Source: Providencia alcalifaciens
GTDB taxonomy: Bacteria; Pseudomonadota; Gammaproteobacteria; Enterobacterales; Enterobacteriaceae
Direction of reading: 5' to 3'
DNA: 64,000 nucleotides
Assembly (NCBI RefSeq): GCF_020271745.1
Contig: NZ_CP084296.1
Location: 3,224,001-3,288,000, forward strand
Below, in pieces: positions 1-7,196 of this stretch; positions within the stretch are counted from its first letter, which is position 1; each line of letters starts with the position of its first letter. A model generated the notes under the pieces. That model did no database searches, was not told the origin of the DNA, and was given only the letters and a program-made list of their open reading frames with translations. The translations under genes were made by a program, and so were the position numbers.

Positions 1-432
1 GTTGTATTACGGCATAATTTATTAACGTCATTTCATGCAGAAAAATTGCGTGAGTTTTCTACTGCTAATGACGGAGGTAAATACAACATGAAAGGGATCA
101 TCATGATTGCGCCGTGGATGCTGACAAAACGCGTCTGCGAATTACCACTGATTGGAGAAACTATCCGTAATTTTTGTCTTAAAACACTGGCTACAGTGCA
201 ATTAGGGGATGATATTGAACAAGCCAACGGTTTCTTTTGTTCACAGTTTGTCCTAGATGCATATAAATATGCCGGTGTGCCGTTATTTGAGGGGAACTCA
301 TCATGGATTACGCCTGCTGATATTTTGCATATGCGTTCAGGGGATGTGCCTACCTTTATGCCGACAGAGCGTTTAACCTATGTTGGACATTTAAAAAGTT
401 GGAGCTTTGGGGGGGCGATCCTCAATAAGTGA
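1..432 (+). CDS. YaeF/YiiX-like permuted papain-fold (NlpC/P60-type) protein, 5' end outside window
   Basis: The frame is open from the first base, so this is the C-terminal part of a longer protein. A TTG at 46 is inside the reading frame and need not be the start. The visible part carries a GKYN segment near window residue 30 and an FFCSQFVLDAY block around residue 80, which resembles the Cys-containing motif of the YaeF/YiiX family of circularly permuted NlpC/P60 (amidase/peptidase-like) proteins. The family is thought to act on amide bonds in the envelope; the substrate is unknown. The gene is followed by the convergent RyhB gene, whose terminator lies about 50 bp past the stop. The family call is from motif recognition only, since the N-terminus with any signal peptide or lipobox is not visible. 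Confidence 0.6.
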   Translation, partial: VVLRHNLLTSFHAEKLREFSTANDGGKYNMKGIIMIAPWMLTKRVCELPLIGETIRNFCLKTLATVQLGDDIEQANGFFCSQFVLDAYKYAGVPLFEGNSSWITPADILHMRSGDVPTFMPTERLTYVGHLKSWSFGGAILNK

Positions 433-480
433 TGGGATATTGCAGGCGAAGTTTTGATGAAATATTGTTTGCCATGAAAT

Positions 481-509
481 AAAAAAAGGCCAACTCAAAT
501 GAGTTGGCC
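481..509 (-). terminator. rho-independent terminator of ryhB
   Basis: Perfect 10-bp inverted repeat GGCCAACTCA / TGAGTTGGCC at 488-509. On the minus strand it is followed by seven T residues (487-481). On the plus strand no T-run follows, so the direction is minus. Confidence 0.85.
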
Positions 510-577
510 AGCTAAATTGGAAGCAATGTGAGCAATGTCGTTGTGAAAAGACCAAGTAATTTACTCAACTATTCACG
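481..577 (-). ncRNA. ryhB: RyhB small regulatory RNA
   Basis: The minus strand from 540 to 519 reads CGACATTGCTCACATTGCTTCC, in two halves identical to the conserved seed core of enterobacterial RyhB (CGACATTGCTC then ACATTGCTTCC). It is followed by a strong GC-rich hairpin (509-488) and a run of seven T (487-481), the Hfq-binding terminator typical of this RNA. A sigma70-like promoter overlapped by a Fur-box-like sequence lies just upstream and predicts a start near 577, giving about 97 nt; E. coli RyhB is about 90 nt. Known role: made when Fur is inactive (low iron), pairs with Hfq's help to mRNAs of iron-using proteins and lowers their expression. The 5' end is inferred from promoter spacing. 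The core occurs again in complementary form in the hemA leader (36249-36265). Confidence 0.9.
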
Positions 578-583
578 AAGTAA

Positions 584-612
584 AAGATAACTATTCTCAT
601 TTAAGAAATCAA
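584..612 (-). promoter_or_regulatory. ryhB promoter with overlapping Fur box
   Basis: On the minus strand a -35-like TTGATT (612-607), a 17-nt spacer and a -10-like TATCTT (589-584) are seen. The stretch TGAGAATAGTTATC (599-586) matches 11 of 14 positions of the 3' part of the Fur consensus and overlaps the spacer and -10, as expected for Fur repression of a RyhB gene. Confidence 0.65.
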
Positions 613-916
613 CCCCTTTTTTCATATAACTATTAAAATTTTTTTTCCATCGAAAATCAAAAAAATGCTTAAAAAACAAATTGGTTAATAGCTTTATTGC
701 TTTTTTTTACTGAAATCTCATTTTATTCCGGCGAAAAATATTTAACATTTTTTGCTTTTTCTCCGAGTGATGAAGTGAATTTAAGTGCTGATAAAGAAAT
801 AATGTTGTGAATTTGTAGCTGGAGATCTCATTTATCTTTTGAGATAAGAGACATTTACGTACAGTTGATTATAATTTTATTGTTAATGTTTATTCGATAA
901 TTTATCAGGAGGGCTT
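613..916. other. AT-rich intergenic stretch
   Basis: About 300 bases between the ryhB promoter and the first Usp gene. It is very AT-rich with several poly-A/poly-T tracts. It presumably holds the promoter of the downstream Usp gene, but no convincing gene, hairpin or operator was recognised. A clear Shine-Dalgarno sequence (AGGAGGG) sits at 908-914. Confidence 0.5.
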
Positions 917-1345
917 ATGTACAAAACGATTTTGGTCCCTATCGATCTCACTGAAGAAGAGTTGACCAGCAAAGCGGTTCGTCATGCGGTAAATTTAGCG
1001 AAACAATCGGGCGCAAAAATTCATTTGATCCACGTATTGCCTATCTCTTCGGCAATTATCAATGCGTATGCGTTGGGTTATATGGAAATTAAAGACCGAG
1101 CGACAGTGAAAGCAGAAGAAGATATGAAAATGCTGATGGATTCGATTGATCTTCCTCATGATGATGTCAGTTACACTATCACGTTTGGTTCACCTCGTGA
1201 TGAAGTGATTAATACCGCAAAAGATATTAATGCTGATATTATTGTGATTGGCTCTCGCCGTCCAAATATTACGACTCACTTGTTAGGTTCTACTGCGGCA
1301 GGAATTGTTCGTTACGCGGAAACATCTGTACTGGTTGTTCGTTAA
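917..1345 (+). CDS. Universal stress protein, UspF/UspG-like
   Basis: A 142-residue single UspA domain of the length usual for the family. The N-terminal strand YKTILVPIDL carries the conserved Asp, and the C-terminal half has the GS...LLGSTAAGIVRYA segment (residues ~113-135), the G-2x-G-9x-G(S/T) type nucleotide-binding motif of ATP-binding Usps, ending in the typical SVLVVR strand. Known of the family: cytoplasmic dimeric ATP-binding proteins induced in stress and growth arrest. The start has a strong ribosome site. A strong terminator (1359-1403) follows directly, so the gene forms its own transcript. A paralogue lies at 1990-2439 on the other side of a small membrane protein. Confidence 0.88.
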   Translation: MYKTILVPIDLTEEELTSKAVRHAVNLAKQSGAKIHLIHVLPISSAIINAYALGYMEIKDRATVKAEEDMKMLMDSIDLPHDDVSYTITFGSPRDEVINTAKDINADIIVIGSRRPNITTHLLGSTAAGIVRYAETSVLVVR

Positions 1346-1358
1346 TTTATTCTTTTTT

Positions 1359-1403
1359 AAAACCTATGCAATGAAGTTCCCATAATGTTGCATAGGTTTT
1401 TTT
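1359..1403 (+). terminator. rho-independent terminator after the first Usp gene
   Basis: Inverted repeat AAAACCTATGCAA (1359-1371) / TTGCATAGGTTTT (1388-1400) followed by more T. The ATG at 1385 lies inside this hairpin, which argues against it as the start of the next gene. Confidence 0.8.
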
Positions 1404-1462
1404 ATGTCGTTTACAAGATCATTGTTGAATTGGCATATCGGTACGGACTGAGTAGGATTTTT

Positions 1463-1801
1463 ATGGAGAAATTTACTAAAGAATTAATGCGCATGGAACA
1501 TTTTGCTTTGCGAGTTCTGCGTTTTTATTTTTTAGCGTTATTAGTGTTTTTTATTGGCTTATTGCCTGGGATTATTGGTTTTTATTTTATTGAAGGGCAT
1601 TCGATAATGGAGTCTATGCTAAACGCATTATCAATGCTGAGTGGCCAAGCGATTGAGCCTGCACCGATCACCCAAACAGGTCGCTTCTTTATCGCTATTT
1701 ATGGTTTATTTTTACAAAGTGTATTCATTATTAGTATTGGCTTAATCGTCACGCCGTTTATTCATCGCATATTACATAAGTGGCATTTAGAAGAGGATTA
1801 G
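1463..1801 (+). CDS. Small membrane protein resembling a two-TM K+ channel with degenerate filter
   Basis: No named family is assigned with certainty. From ATG 1463, with a TAGGA ribosome site five bases upstream, it encodes 112 residues. The frame is open back to an ATG at 1385, but that codon lies inside the upstream terminator and lacks a ribosome site. A first hydrophobic helix (~residues 14-43) is followed by a short helix-like stretch ending in LSMLSGQAIEP, then ITQTGRFFIAIYGLFLQ and a second hydrophobic helix, then a basic tail. The order helix, re-entrant loop, GR-x(4)-Y helix is that of M1-P-M2 potassium channels, but the TVGYGD-type filter is replaced by SGQAIE. It sits between two Usp genes, so a stress-linked envelope role is plausible. 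It may be a non-conducting relative or unrelated. Confidence 0.55.
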   Translation: MEKFTKELMRMEHFALRVLRFYFLALLVFFIGLLPGIIGFYFIEGHSIMESMLNALSMLSGQAIEPAPITQTGRFFIAIYGLFLQSVFIISIGLIVTPFIHRILHKWHLEED

Positions 1802-1989
1802 GTTGAATAAGTTGCCAAATGTTGTGGTTATTTTACTGAATTGATTTTCAGATTAGTAAACCAGTTCACGACATTTTCATTTTATTCAGACTATACTTTT
1901 CTTGGCAAAAAATAACCATTAAACCGCTATCTCATCTATTCAAAAAACGAATAAATTGAATGAGAGATACATCCTTGAGAGGGGCTTAT

Positions 1990-2439
1990 ATGAATAAAAC
2001 TATTTTGGTTCCCGTTGATATTTCTGAAGATGCATTGACCGATAAAGCGTTAAAGCAAGCCATTCATTTAGCAAAAATGGATAACGCTAACATCCATCTA
2101 TTTCACTCAGTACCAGATGTTTCAAGATTTTCGATGAGTTATAGTTATCATTATGATTTGCTTGCATCATTTACGAAAAAGGCCATTGAGCGTTCAGAAG
2201 AACAGCTTGTTGAGCTGGTTAATCACATTGTGAAAGATATGGATTTCCCAGCAGATAGGATCTCTTATAAAGTGGAGTTTGGTTCTCCAAGAGAAAAAGT
2301 ATTAGAGGAAGCTGAGAAAGTTCATGCCGACCTTATTGTGGTTGGCTCGCGCAACCCAAGTATTTCAACTCATTTATTAGGTTCGAATGCTTCAGGGATC
2401 GTCTCTTATGCAAAAATATCCGTTTTAGTCGTAAGATAG
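1990..2439 (+). CDS. Universal stress protein, UspF/UspG-like paralogue
   Basis: 149 residues from ATG 1990, chosen over ATG 1960 because a GAGAGGGG ribosome site lies just before it and the family's N-terminus (KTILVPVDI) begins here. A single Usp domain with the same C-terminal GSRNPSISTHLLGS block (residues ~121-134) and SVLVVR end as its paralogue at 917-1345. It differs by a longer insertion around residues 35-60 (an S/Y/F-rich stretch where the paralogue has AIINAYALGY). ATP binding is inferred from the glycine motif. A bidirectional terminator follows at 2471-2500. Confidence 0.87.
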   Translation: MNKTILVPVDISEDALTDKALKQAIHLAKMDNANIHLFHSVPDVSRFSMSYSYHYDLLASFTKKAIERSEEQLVELVNHIVKDMDFPADRISYKVEFGSPREKVLEEAEKVHADLIVVGSRNPSISTHLLGSNASGIVSYAKISVLVVR

Positions 2440-2470
2440 TTTCATTGTTTAATATACCGACGGGATTTAT

Positions 2471-2500
2471 AAAAAAGACCTGAGTCATCAGGTCTTTTTT
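2471..2500. terminator. Bidirectional rho-independent terminator
   Basis: A-run, stem GACCTGA / TCAGGTC with loop GTCA, then T-run. It lies between the convergent Usp gene and the small secreted protein gene and can serve both. Confidence 0.85.
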
Positions 2501-2507
2501 GGGAGGA

Positions 2508-2804
2508 TTAGGATTTATTTACTGTTTCTTTAGCTTGTTCAATAGCTGTTAATGCTTGGCCACATGCTTGCTCTTGTGTATCTTCAGGATAACTTGCGAG
2601 GGTTTTTCTCGCCTCTTCTAATTGTGATTTCATTAATGCGATTTGTTCGCTCGCATTAGGCTCATTCTTATATTGTTCTTCCGCTTGTTGAACTAGCGCA
2701 TTCATTTCTTTGAAATATTTGTCACAAACTTGTCCTGCATTTGCATTTAATGCAGTCAGCGAAACAAATAGACCCAATGCAATTGGCAGAATATTTTTCA
2801 TCAT
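2508..2804 (-). CDS. Small secreted helical protein, DUF5339-like
   Basis: From ATG 2804 (MMKNILPI...) it encodes 98 residues: a signal peptide of about 23 residues ending ALNANA-GQ, then a mature helical, Glu/Gln/Ala-rich domain. The mature part starts with a CDKYFKEM segment and has a second Cys near the end (EQACGQAL), so one disulfide is possible in the periplasm. The frame extends upstream to 2849, but those residues break the signal peptide pattern. It resembles the DUF5339 family of small enterobacterial secreted proteins, of unknown function; this assignment is from memory of the pattern and is tentative. Confidence 0.65.
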   Translation of the reverse strand: MMKNILPIALGLFVSLTALNANAGQVCDKYFKEMNALVQQAEEQYKNEPNASEQIALMKSQLEEARKTLASYPEDTQEQACGQALTAIEQAKETVNKS

Positions 2805-2956
2805 ATTTTCACTTTCAAAAGTCATATTTCGACCAGCATAGCATCCCATTTTTTAAAAAGACATCGGCCAATGATGAATATTTCAGTGAGTTTTAATATT
2901 TATCAAATAAATAATACCAATATTACAGGGAGTAGCTATAGCATAAATTGCAAACT

Positions 2957-2975
2957 ATAAATGAGAATCATTCTT
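2957..2975 (+). promoter_or_regulatory. Candidate Fur box
   Basis: The segment centred on TGAGAATCATTCTT matches 13 of 19 positions of the Fur consensus (11 of the last 14). It lies about 75 bp before the gene at 3048 and overlaps a TTGACT (2974-2979) that could be a -35 element. This suggests iron-repressed expression of the downstream gene. Confidence 0.5.
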
Positions 2976-2988
2976 GACTGCGTGCAAT

Positions 2989-3018
2989 AATAAAGTGTAC
3001 ATTTCAGTACACTTTATT
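2989..3018 (+). other. Perfect 12-bp hairpin in the leader of the 3048 gene
   Basis: AATAAAGTGTAC (2989-3000), loop ATTTCA, GTACACTTTATT (3007-3018). No T-run follows, so it is not a standard terminator. It lies between the Fur-like site and the ribosome site (TAAGG at 3036-3040). It could be an operator dyad or an mRNA structure. Confidence 0.5.
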
Positions 3019-3047
3019 GAGTTAACAATCCAACGTAAGGAATGATA

Positions 3048-3455
3048 ATGAATAACAGTATTATGATTAATACTCAGAACTGGCCTGTCTGTGTGATGAA
3101 TACCTTTCCAACAACAATGATGGAAACTCAGTCATGGTTATCGGAACTTGAGCAATTATTAGCAAAAAAGACACCATTCGTTTTAATCTATCCACCAATG
3201 GAATCGAAAGGGAAACCAACTGCAGAAGACATGGAGTGTATGAAATTTGTGCGTCGTTGGTTGAAAGATGGAAGAGAGGCGATGGCCGAATATTGTCGAG
3301 CTATGGTGATCATATTGCAGCCAGATGGGAGGGATAAAGATGAAATGGGGCGTACTGCACCTGTTATTTCATCGCTATATGGACCTGAGGTTTTTTTAGT
3401 GGAAAGTTCTCAAGCTGCACAACAGCGAGCCACTGAAATTTTAAATAGATTATGA
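3048..3455 (+). CDS. Conserved-looking protein of unknown function behind a Fur-like box
   Basis: ATG 3048 is preferred to ATG 3042 because the TAAGG ribosome site ends one base before 3042 but seven before 3048. It encodes 135 residues with no signal peptide or membrane segment. Visible features are a Trp-rich N-terminal part (TQNWPVCVM, QSWLSELEQLL), a central strand and turn FVLIYPPMES, then WLKDGREAMAEYCRAMVIIL and a C-terminal helix. The alternation of strands and helices suggests a small alpha/beta domain. I do not recognise a characterised family. The context gives one clue: a Fur-box-like sequence upstream, so a role in iron starvation is possible. Its 3' end overlaps the convergent TetR gene by six bases. 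Confidence 0.65.
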   Translation: MNNSIMINTQNWPVCVMNTFPTTMMETQSWLSELEQLLAKKTPFVLIYPPMESKGKPTAEDMECMKFVRRWLKDGREAMAEYCRAMVIILQPDGRDKDEMGRTAPVISSLYGPEVFLVESSQAAQQRATEILNRL

Positions 3456-4088
3456 TTTACTGGCACTAATTTTGCGAATATAGCTAGCGATGATATCCGC
3501 GGAGAGCCCGATCTGTTGATGGATAAATTCATCACTAGGTTTAAAGTTTTTGACACAGAAGGTTTTGATAAAAACATCTGCTTTTAGCATCTCTAGATAA
3601 CGGGATGAAATACTTAACAGTGTAGCCTCATCGACTTTTACAGTCGGAATTTGTGCAAGCTTTTCAGCAAGGCGCTGATAGCTTTGTACAGGGCCTTGTT
3701 CGAAAAAGAGCTGGCTAATATCAGGGAAGCGGTTGTATTCTCCCAGTATTAGACGATATAGCCCGATGGATTGTGGTTTAATCACATTGACTAAAAAACG
3801 CGAACCATAAAACGATAATACCGCTTCAATGTTGTCTAAAGGTGGCTCTTTATGGTCTGGTTCGGTAAAAATATCGTCTATCATATGTGCCACGACTGCG
3901 GCAAATAAACCTTCTTTATCCCCAAAGTTTTTATATAACGTCGAACGGGAGCCTCCCGCGCGTTCGATAATCATATCTAATGTCGTGCCTTCAAAACCGT
4001 ATTGCAGAAAAATATCCGCCGCAGCCGTAATAAGCGCTTGATGGCGACGCTGTCCTTTTGGTGTTTTGGCTGAACTTGTTTGGTTCAT
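3450..4088 (-). CDS. TetR/AcrR-family transcriptional regulator
   Basis: 212 residues. The N-terminal TetR helix-turn-helix is clear at residues ~15-60 (ALITAAADIFLQYGFEGTTLDMIIERAGGSR... with TLYKNFGDKEGLF), followed by an all-helical ligand domain resembling the AefR-like/TetR_C_7 class. The start ATG 4088 has an AGGAAA site at suitable distance. It is divergent from yjjP-yjjB with about 150 bp between, so control of those exporter genes and of itself is the natural inference. An imperfect dyad (4169-4191) in that gap is a possible operator. The ligand is unknown. Confidence 0.85.
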   Translation of the reverse strand: MNQTSSAKTPKGQRRHQALITAAADIFLQYGFEGTTLDMIIERAGGSRSTLYKNFGDKEGLFAAVVAHMIDDIFTEPDHKEPPLDNIEAVLSFYGSRFLVNVIKPQSIGLYRLILGEYNRFPDISQLFFEQGPVQSYQRLAEKLAQIPTVKVDEATLLSISSRYLEMLKADVFIKTFCVKNFKPSDEFIHQQIGLSADIIASYIRKISASKS

Positions 4089-4168
4089 GAAATCGATTTC
4101 CTAACAAAATGGCGGCACGAGGCTAAATTATCTGAAAGAGGTCATAATTCAGTTTGTTATTTTCCTCT

Positions 4169-4191
4169 ATGATGTATATGAATATTATCAT
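4169..4191. promoter_or_regulatory. Candidate TetR operator (imperfect dyad)
   Basis: ATGAT ... ATAT-GA-ATAT ... ATCAT forms an imperfect palindrome in the divergent intergenic region between the TetR gene and yjjP. Assignment rests only on position and symmetry. Confidence 0.3.
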
Positions 4192-4236
4192 GTTTAAATG
4201 AATATCTGAATTTTTGTCAAATCCTTGGGGGAGAGA

Positions 4237-5049
4237 ATGAAGGATTGCATCGCTGATCAAAAAACGCAGGGAGAAGAAAAGGTTGTTGATGCACAGAGAG
4301 AAATGACAAAGCTGTGTATTGAATGCGGTTTGCTGTTATTACAGCATGGGGCTGAAAGTATGCTGGTTGAGCAGTTAACAACACGTTTAGGCATTGCTTT
4401 GGGCGCTAGTCAGGTAGATAGTGCGATTTCATCTAACTCAATCGTATTAACTACAATCATCGATGGGCGCTGTTTAACATCGACTCGGCGGATTATTGAC
4501 CGTGGCATTAATATGCATGTAGTGACTGAAGTTCAGCATGCCGTGATCCTCGTTGAACACCATTTACTTGACCGTAAACAACTACAAAAAAAATTATCAG
4601 GTATCAAACCATTACGTTATCCCCGCTGGCTAATGGTGGTGATGGTGGCGCTTTCTTGTGCTTGCTTCAGTTCCCTTAACGGAGGTGGTTGGGAAAGTGC
4701 GTTGATAACCTTTATGGCGAGTGGCTGTGCGATGTATATCCGGCAAGTGTTAACATCTCGCCAGATTAACCCATTGATTAACTTCTGTATTACTGCATTT
4801 GTCGCAACATCAGTTTCGGGCTTATTACTCAAAGTACCCTATTTAAATGTGGCTGAAACCATTGCAATGGCGGCAAGCGTGCTGCTATTAGTTCCCGGAT
4901 TTCCATTAATTAATGCGGTGGCAGATATGTTCAAAGGCCATGTGAATACAGGGATTGCTCGTTGGATGATGGCGAGTTTATTAACGCTGGCAACCTGTAT
5001 CGGTGTGGTGCTGGCGATGACCATTTGGAATTTGAGGGAGTGGGCCTAA
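4237..5049 (+). CDS. yjjP: YjjP, ThrE-family subunit (N-terminal domain half)
   Basis: 270 residues from ATG 4237 with the GGGGAGAG ribosome site just before it. A cytoplasmic N-terminal domain (motifs [16 protein letters not shown], near residues 30-45, and [13 protein letters not shown]) is followed by five or so membrane helices from ~residue 130. This is the ThrE domain seen in the amino-terminal half of Corynebacterium threonine/serine exporters; in enterobacteria the transporter is split into YjjP and YjjB. In E. coli YjjPB has been reported as a succinate exporter. Its stop overlaps the yjjB start (TAATG), so the two are translationally coupled. Confidence 0.85.
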   Translation: MKDCIADQKTQGEEKVVDAQREMTKLCIECGLLLLQHGAESMLVEQLTTRLGIALGASQVDSAISSNSIVLTTIIDGRCLTSTRRIIDRGINMHVVTEVQHAVILVEHHLLDRKQLQKKLSGIKPLRYPRWLMVVMVALSCACFSSLNGGGWESALITFMASGCAMYIRQVLTSRQINPLINFCITAFVATSVSGLLLKVPYLNVAETIAMAASVLLLVPGFPLINAVADMFKGHVNTGIARWMMASLLTLATCIGVVLAMTIWNLREWA

Positions 5050-5510
5050 TGTTTTTCATTGAGCTAATTGAGAAAATGGTCTTAGCGGCTGTCCCTGCTG
5101 TCGGTTTTGCAATGGTGTTTAATGTGCCAGTGAGGGCGCTGAAATATTGTGGGTTATTAGGTGCGATTGGTTATGGTTCACGAATGATTTTAATGTCACT
5201 GGGTTTGCAAATTGAATGGGCGAGTTTTCTTGCCGCGATTTTAATTGGCATGATTGGGATCCAGTGGTCACGTTGGTGGCTGGCGCATCCAAAAGTTTTT
5301 ACCGTTGCAGCGGTTATTCCTATGTTTCCGGGGATCAGCGCCTATATCGCAATGATTTCTGTGGTGAAAATTTCCCAATATGGCTATACCCCAGAGTTAA
5401 TGGAAACGCTGGTTACTAACTTTTTAAGGGCATCTTTTATTGTGGGGGCGCTTTCTATCGGCATTTCGTTACCGGGATTGTGGCTATATCGCAAAAAGCC
5501 AAGTGTTTGA
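5049..5510 (+). CDS. yjjB: YjjB, ThrE_2-type membrane subunit
   Basis: 153 residues from ATG 5049, which shares a base with the yjjP stop. Mostly hydrophobic with four to five membrane segments and the [12 protein letters not shown] motif near residues 91-102 that corresponds to the FPGFPLINA-type loop of YjjP. It is the second half of the split ThrE-like exporter and should act in the inner membrane with YjjP. A terminator follows at 5566-5595. Confidence 0.87.
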   Translation: MFFIELIEKMVLAAVPAVGFAMVFNVPVRALKYCGLLGAIGYGSRMILMSLGLQIEWASFLAAILIGMIGIQWSRWWLAHPKVFTVAAVIPMFPGISAYIAMISVVKISQYGYTPELMETLVTNFLRASFIVGALSIGISLPGLWLYRKKPSV

Positions 5511-5565
5511 TGCTAAATAATATTTTATTGCTAGAACCCATTAAGTAATAAACCACGGAATAGCC

Positions 5566-5595
5566 AAAGCGTTAATTGATAGTGATTAACGCTTT
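5566..5595. terminator. Terminator after yjjB
   Basis: AAAGCGTTAAT ... ATTAACGCTTTTT, an 11-bp stem with T-run, about 55 bp after the yjjB stop. Confidence 0.75.
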
Positions 5596-5674
5596 TTGTT
5601 AACAAAGCTTGTTATCTATTTTTTATATATTATTGCACAAATTCCGATATTGCTTTTGATGTAATAAAATTGAG

Positions 5675-5690
5675 TATCAATTGATATCAA
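5675..5690. promoter_or_regulatory. Overlapping palindromes upstream of endA
   Basis: TATCAATTGATA (5675-5686) and TTGATATCAA (5681-5690) are two overlapping perfect palindromes about 120 bp before endA. No regulator can be named. The rest of the 5596-5806 gap is AT-rich with nothing else recognised. Confidence 0.3.
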
Positions 5691-5806
5691 AAAGACTTAT
5701 ATTTCATCCAACTAGCGAGTATACATAGCACATTCAGCAAGTTTTGCATGAATAACTTACGTGTTGTATTTAATAAATTGCTTTTTTTCCTATCAATGGT
5801 GTTATT

Positions 5807-6799
5807 TTGAAACAGATTTTTTATTTTTCGCGCATGATCATTGCGTTAATATGTTTTTCCTCGTTATTTATCTCTTCCGTTTATGCTGCACCTAGCAATT
5901 TCACTGAAGCGAAAACGTCCAGCAAAAGCCTCGTTTATGGTGATCAAAATCATCAAGGACAAGGAACGCTATATTGTGGCTGTGAGTGGGAGTGGGCAAG
6001 TAAAAGTGGTGGGCAAGTTGATCTAGCCTCCTGCGGCTACCAAGTTCGTAAGCAACAGAGCCGTGCAGAGCGAATTGAGTGGGAACATATTGTTCCTGCT
6101 TGGGTATTTGGTCATCAAAGACAGTGCTGGCAGAATGGCGGTCGTAAAAATTGCGTCTCAACTGACCCTGTGTTTTCTCGAATGGAGGCAGATATGCATA
6201 ACCTCGCGCCTTCAATTGGGGAAGTGAACGGTGACCGCAGTAATTGGAGCTATGGGCAGTTACCTGCTAATGCGCCTTATTCTTACGGTGCATGTCGTAG
6301 CCGCATTGATTTCAAACAGAAAATCTTTGAGCCACGTGATGAGGTGAAAGGGCAGGTTGCTCGGGTCTATTTCTATATGCATGACCGCTATAATTTATCC
6401 ATGTCACGCCAACAGCAGCAGTTATTTATGGCGTGGGATAAACAGTATCCAGTGGATGAATGGGAACAAAAACGTGACCAGCGCATTGCTAAATTGATGG
6501 GGCACCATAACCCATTTGTGACGGGTGAAAGGACATGGAGTTTAGGGCACAAAAATAGCGGAGATGGCTTAAATATGAGTGATAAGCCTAGTGAAATAGT
6601 CCCTCAGCCAATACCTCAGTCTACCCCAAATAAGGAAGGCGAGACGCAGGTAAAAGGTAACCGTAATTCAAAGAAATACCATTTATCTCACTGTTCAGGA
6701 TTTAAAACCTTGTCGGATAAAAATGCTGAATTATTTACCAATGAAGCGGACGCTCTAGCAAAAGGTTATCAGCTTGCAGGTAACTGTAAACCGCGTTAA
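5807..6799 (+). CDS. endA: EndA-type periplasmic endonuclease I with extra C-terminal domain
   Basis: 330 residues, against about 235 for E. coli EndA. Start TTG 5807 gives MKQIFYFSR..., a proper signal peptide ending VYA-AP; ATG 5834 would also leave a usable signal. The nuclease core has the beta-beta-alpha-metal segment RIEWEHIVPAW (residues ~95-105) and DMHNLAPSIGEVNGDRSN. The core ends near residue 240. A polar linker (~245-285) leads to KYHLSHCSGFKTL ... NEADALAKGYQLAGNCK, a small domain with two Cys and one His like the Ada-type metal-binding module fused to other secreted nucleases. EndA degrades double-stranded DNA in the periplasm; the extra module may aid DNA or envelope binding. 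Confidence 0.88.
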   Translation: MKQIFYFSRMIIALICFSSLFISSVYAAPSNFTEAKTSSKSLVYGDQNHQGQGTLYCGCEWEWASKSGGQVDLASCGYQVRKQQSRAERIEWEHIVPAWVFGHQRQCWQNGGRKNCVSTDPVFSRMEADMHNLAPSIGEVNGDRSNWSYGQLPANAPYSYGACRSRIDFKQKIFEPRDEVKGQVARVYFYMHDRYNLSMSRQQQQLFMAWDKQYPVDEWEQKRDQRIAKLMGHHNPFVTGERTWSLGHKNSGDGLNMSDKPSEIVPQPIPQSTPNKEGETQVKGNRNSKKYHLSHCSGFKTLSDKNAELFTNEADALAKGYQLAGNCKPR

Positions 6800-6807
6800 T
6801 CAAATTT

Positions 6808-6852
6808 AAGCTGTAATAATGGAATAAAGCAGGTGGATTATTGCAGCTTTTA
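6808..6852 (+). terminator. Probable terminator after endA
   Basis: AAGCTGTAATAAT (6808-6820) pairs with ATTATTGCAGCTT (6837-6849, one G-U pair), followed by TTAT. The next ~170 bases up to the Pho box hold no recognisable gene. Confidence 0.55.
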
Positions 6853-7023
6853 TATGATATTTCTCACATTTTATCTGATGGATAAGTGGATTTACAGATT
6901 TTCTGTTAATTTAATGTTGCAATTCGAAAAAAACACGCGCTATATTTAATATAAGGAAACGTTGTAGGTTGATGATATTCGGGTCAATATAATATTTATA
7001 GTGCGAGCAAATTATTTTTTGTG

Positions 7024-7041
7024 TTGTCATAATATTGTCAT
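7024..7041 (+). promoter_or_regulatory. Pho box (PhoB site) upstream of phoH
   Basis: Two TTGTCAT heptamers (7024-7030 and 7035-7041) separated by AATA, matching the PhoB consensus CTGTCAT-N4-CTGTCAT with a single T-for-C change in each half. A weak -10 (TTAGTT/TAGTTT near 7051-7057) would place the start near 7063, upstream of a short ORF at 7086. E. coli phoH is a known PhoB target. Confidence 0.75.
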
Positions 7042-7085
7042 ACAGATTCTTTAGTTTACGAGTATCACCTGTATAGGAGAAACTA

Positions 7086-7196
7086 ATGAGAACTAAGTGT
7101 TTGTTAATCAATGTGCGAGACCGGTTACCACTCCATCATGAAACTGACATGATGAGATTGCTAACCGGTTTTTTTATACCCAAATTATCAACCTAA
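7086..7196 (+). CDS. Candidate 36-residue leader peptide of phoH
   Basis: ATG 7086 is preceded by an excellent TAGGAG ribosome site (7073-7078) with 7-base spacing. The ORF begins MRTKCLLINVRDRL, ends IPKLST and stops with TAA at 7194. It begins about 20 nt after the predicted PhoB-dependent start. The whole intrinsic terminator (7120-7176) is inside this ORF, and its T-run encodes FF. That is the architecture of pyrBI attenuation, where a leader ORF extends through the terminator so that a closely following ribosome prevents termination. No similarity to a known leader peptide is claimed; an ORF of this length can arise by chance, so the ribosome site and the overlap are the real evidence. 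Confidence 0.55.
   Translation: MRTKCLLINVRDRLPLHHETDMMRLLTGFFIPKLST
7120..7176 (+). terminator. Intrinsic terminator (attenuator) between Pho box and phoH
   Basis: Outer stem ACCGGTTA (7120-7127) / TAACCGGT (7162-7169), inner stem CATCATG (7134-7140) / CATGATG (7148-7154), then seven T (7169-7175). It lies 110 bp before phoH on the phoH strand, with no complete gene upstream on that transcript other than the short ORF, so it looks like an attenuator. Confidence 0.8.

Noticed and set aside
1385-1462. Upstream ATG 1385 as start of the channel-like protein
   Set aside because: The codon lies inside a strong intrinsic terminator of the preceding gene and has no ribosome site.
6911-7111. Minus-strand ORF of 66 codons between endA and phoH
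   Set aside because: It crosses the Pho box and the leader start, is AT-rich and has no recognisable features.
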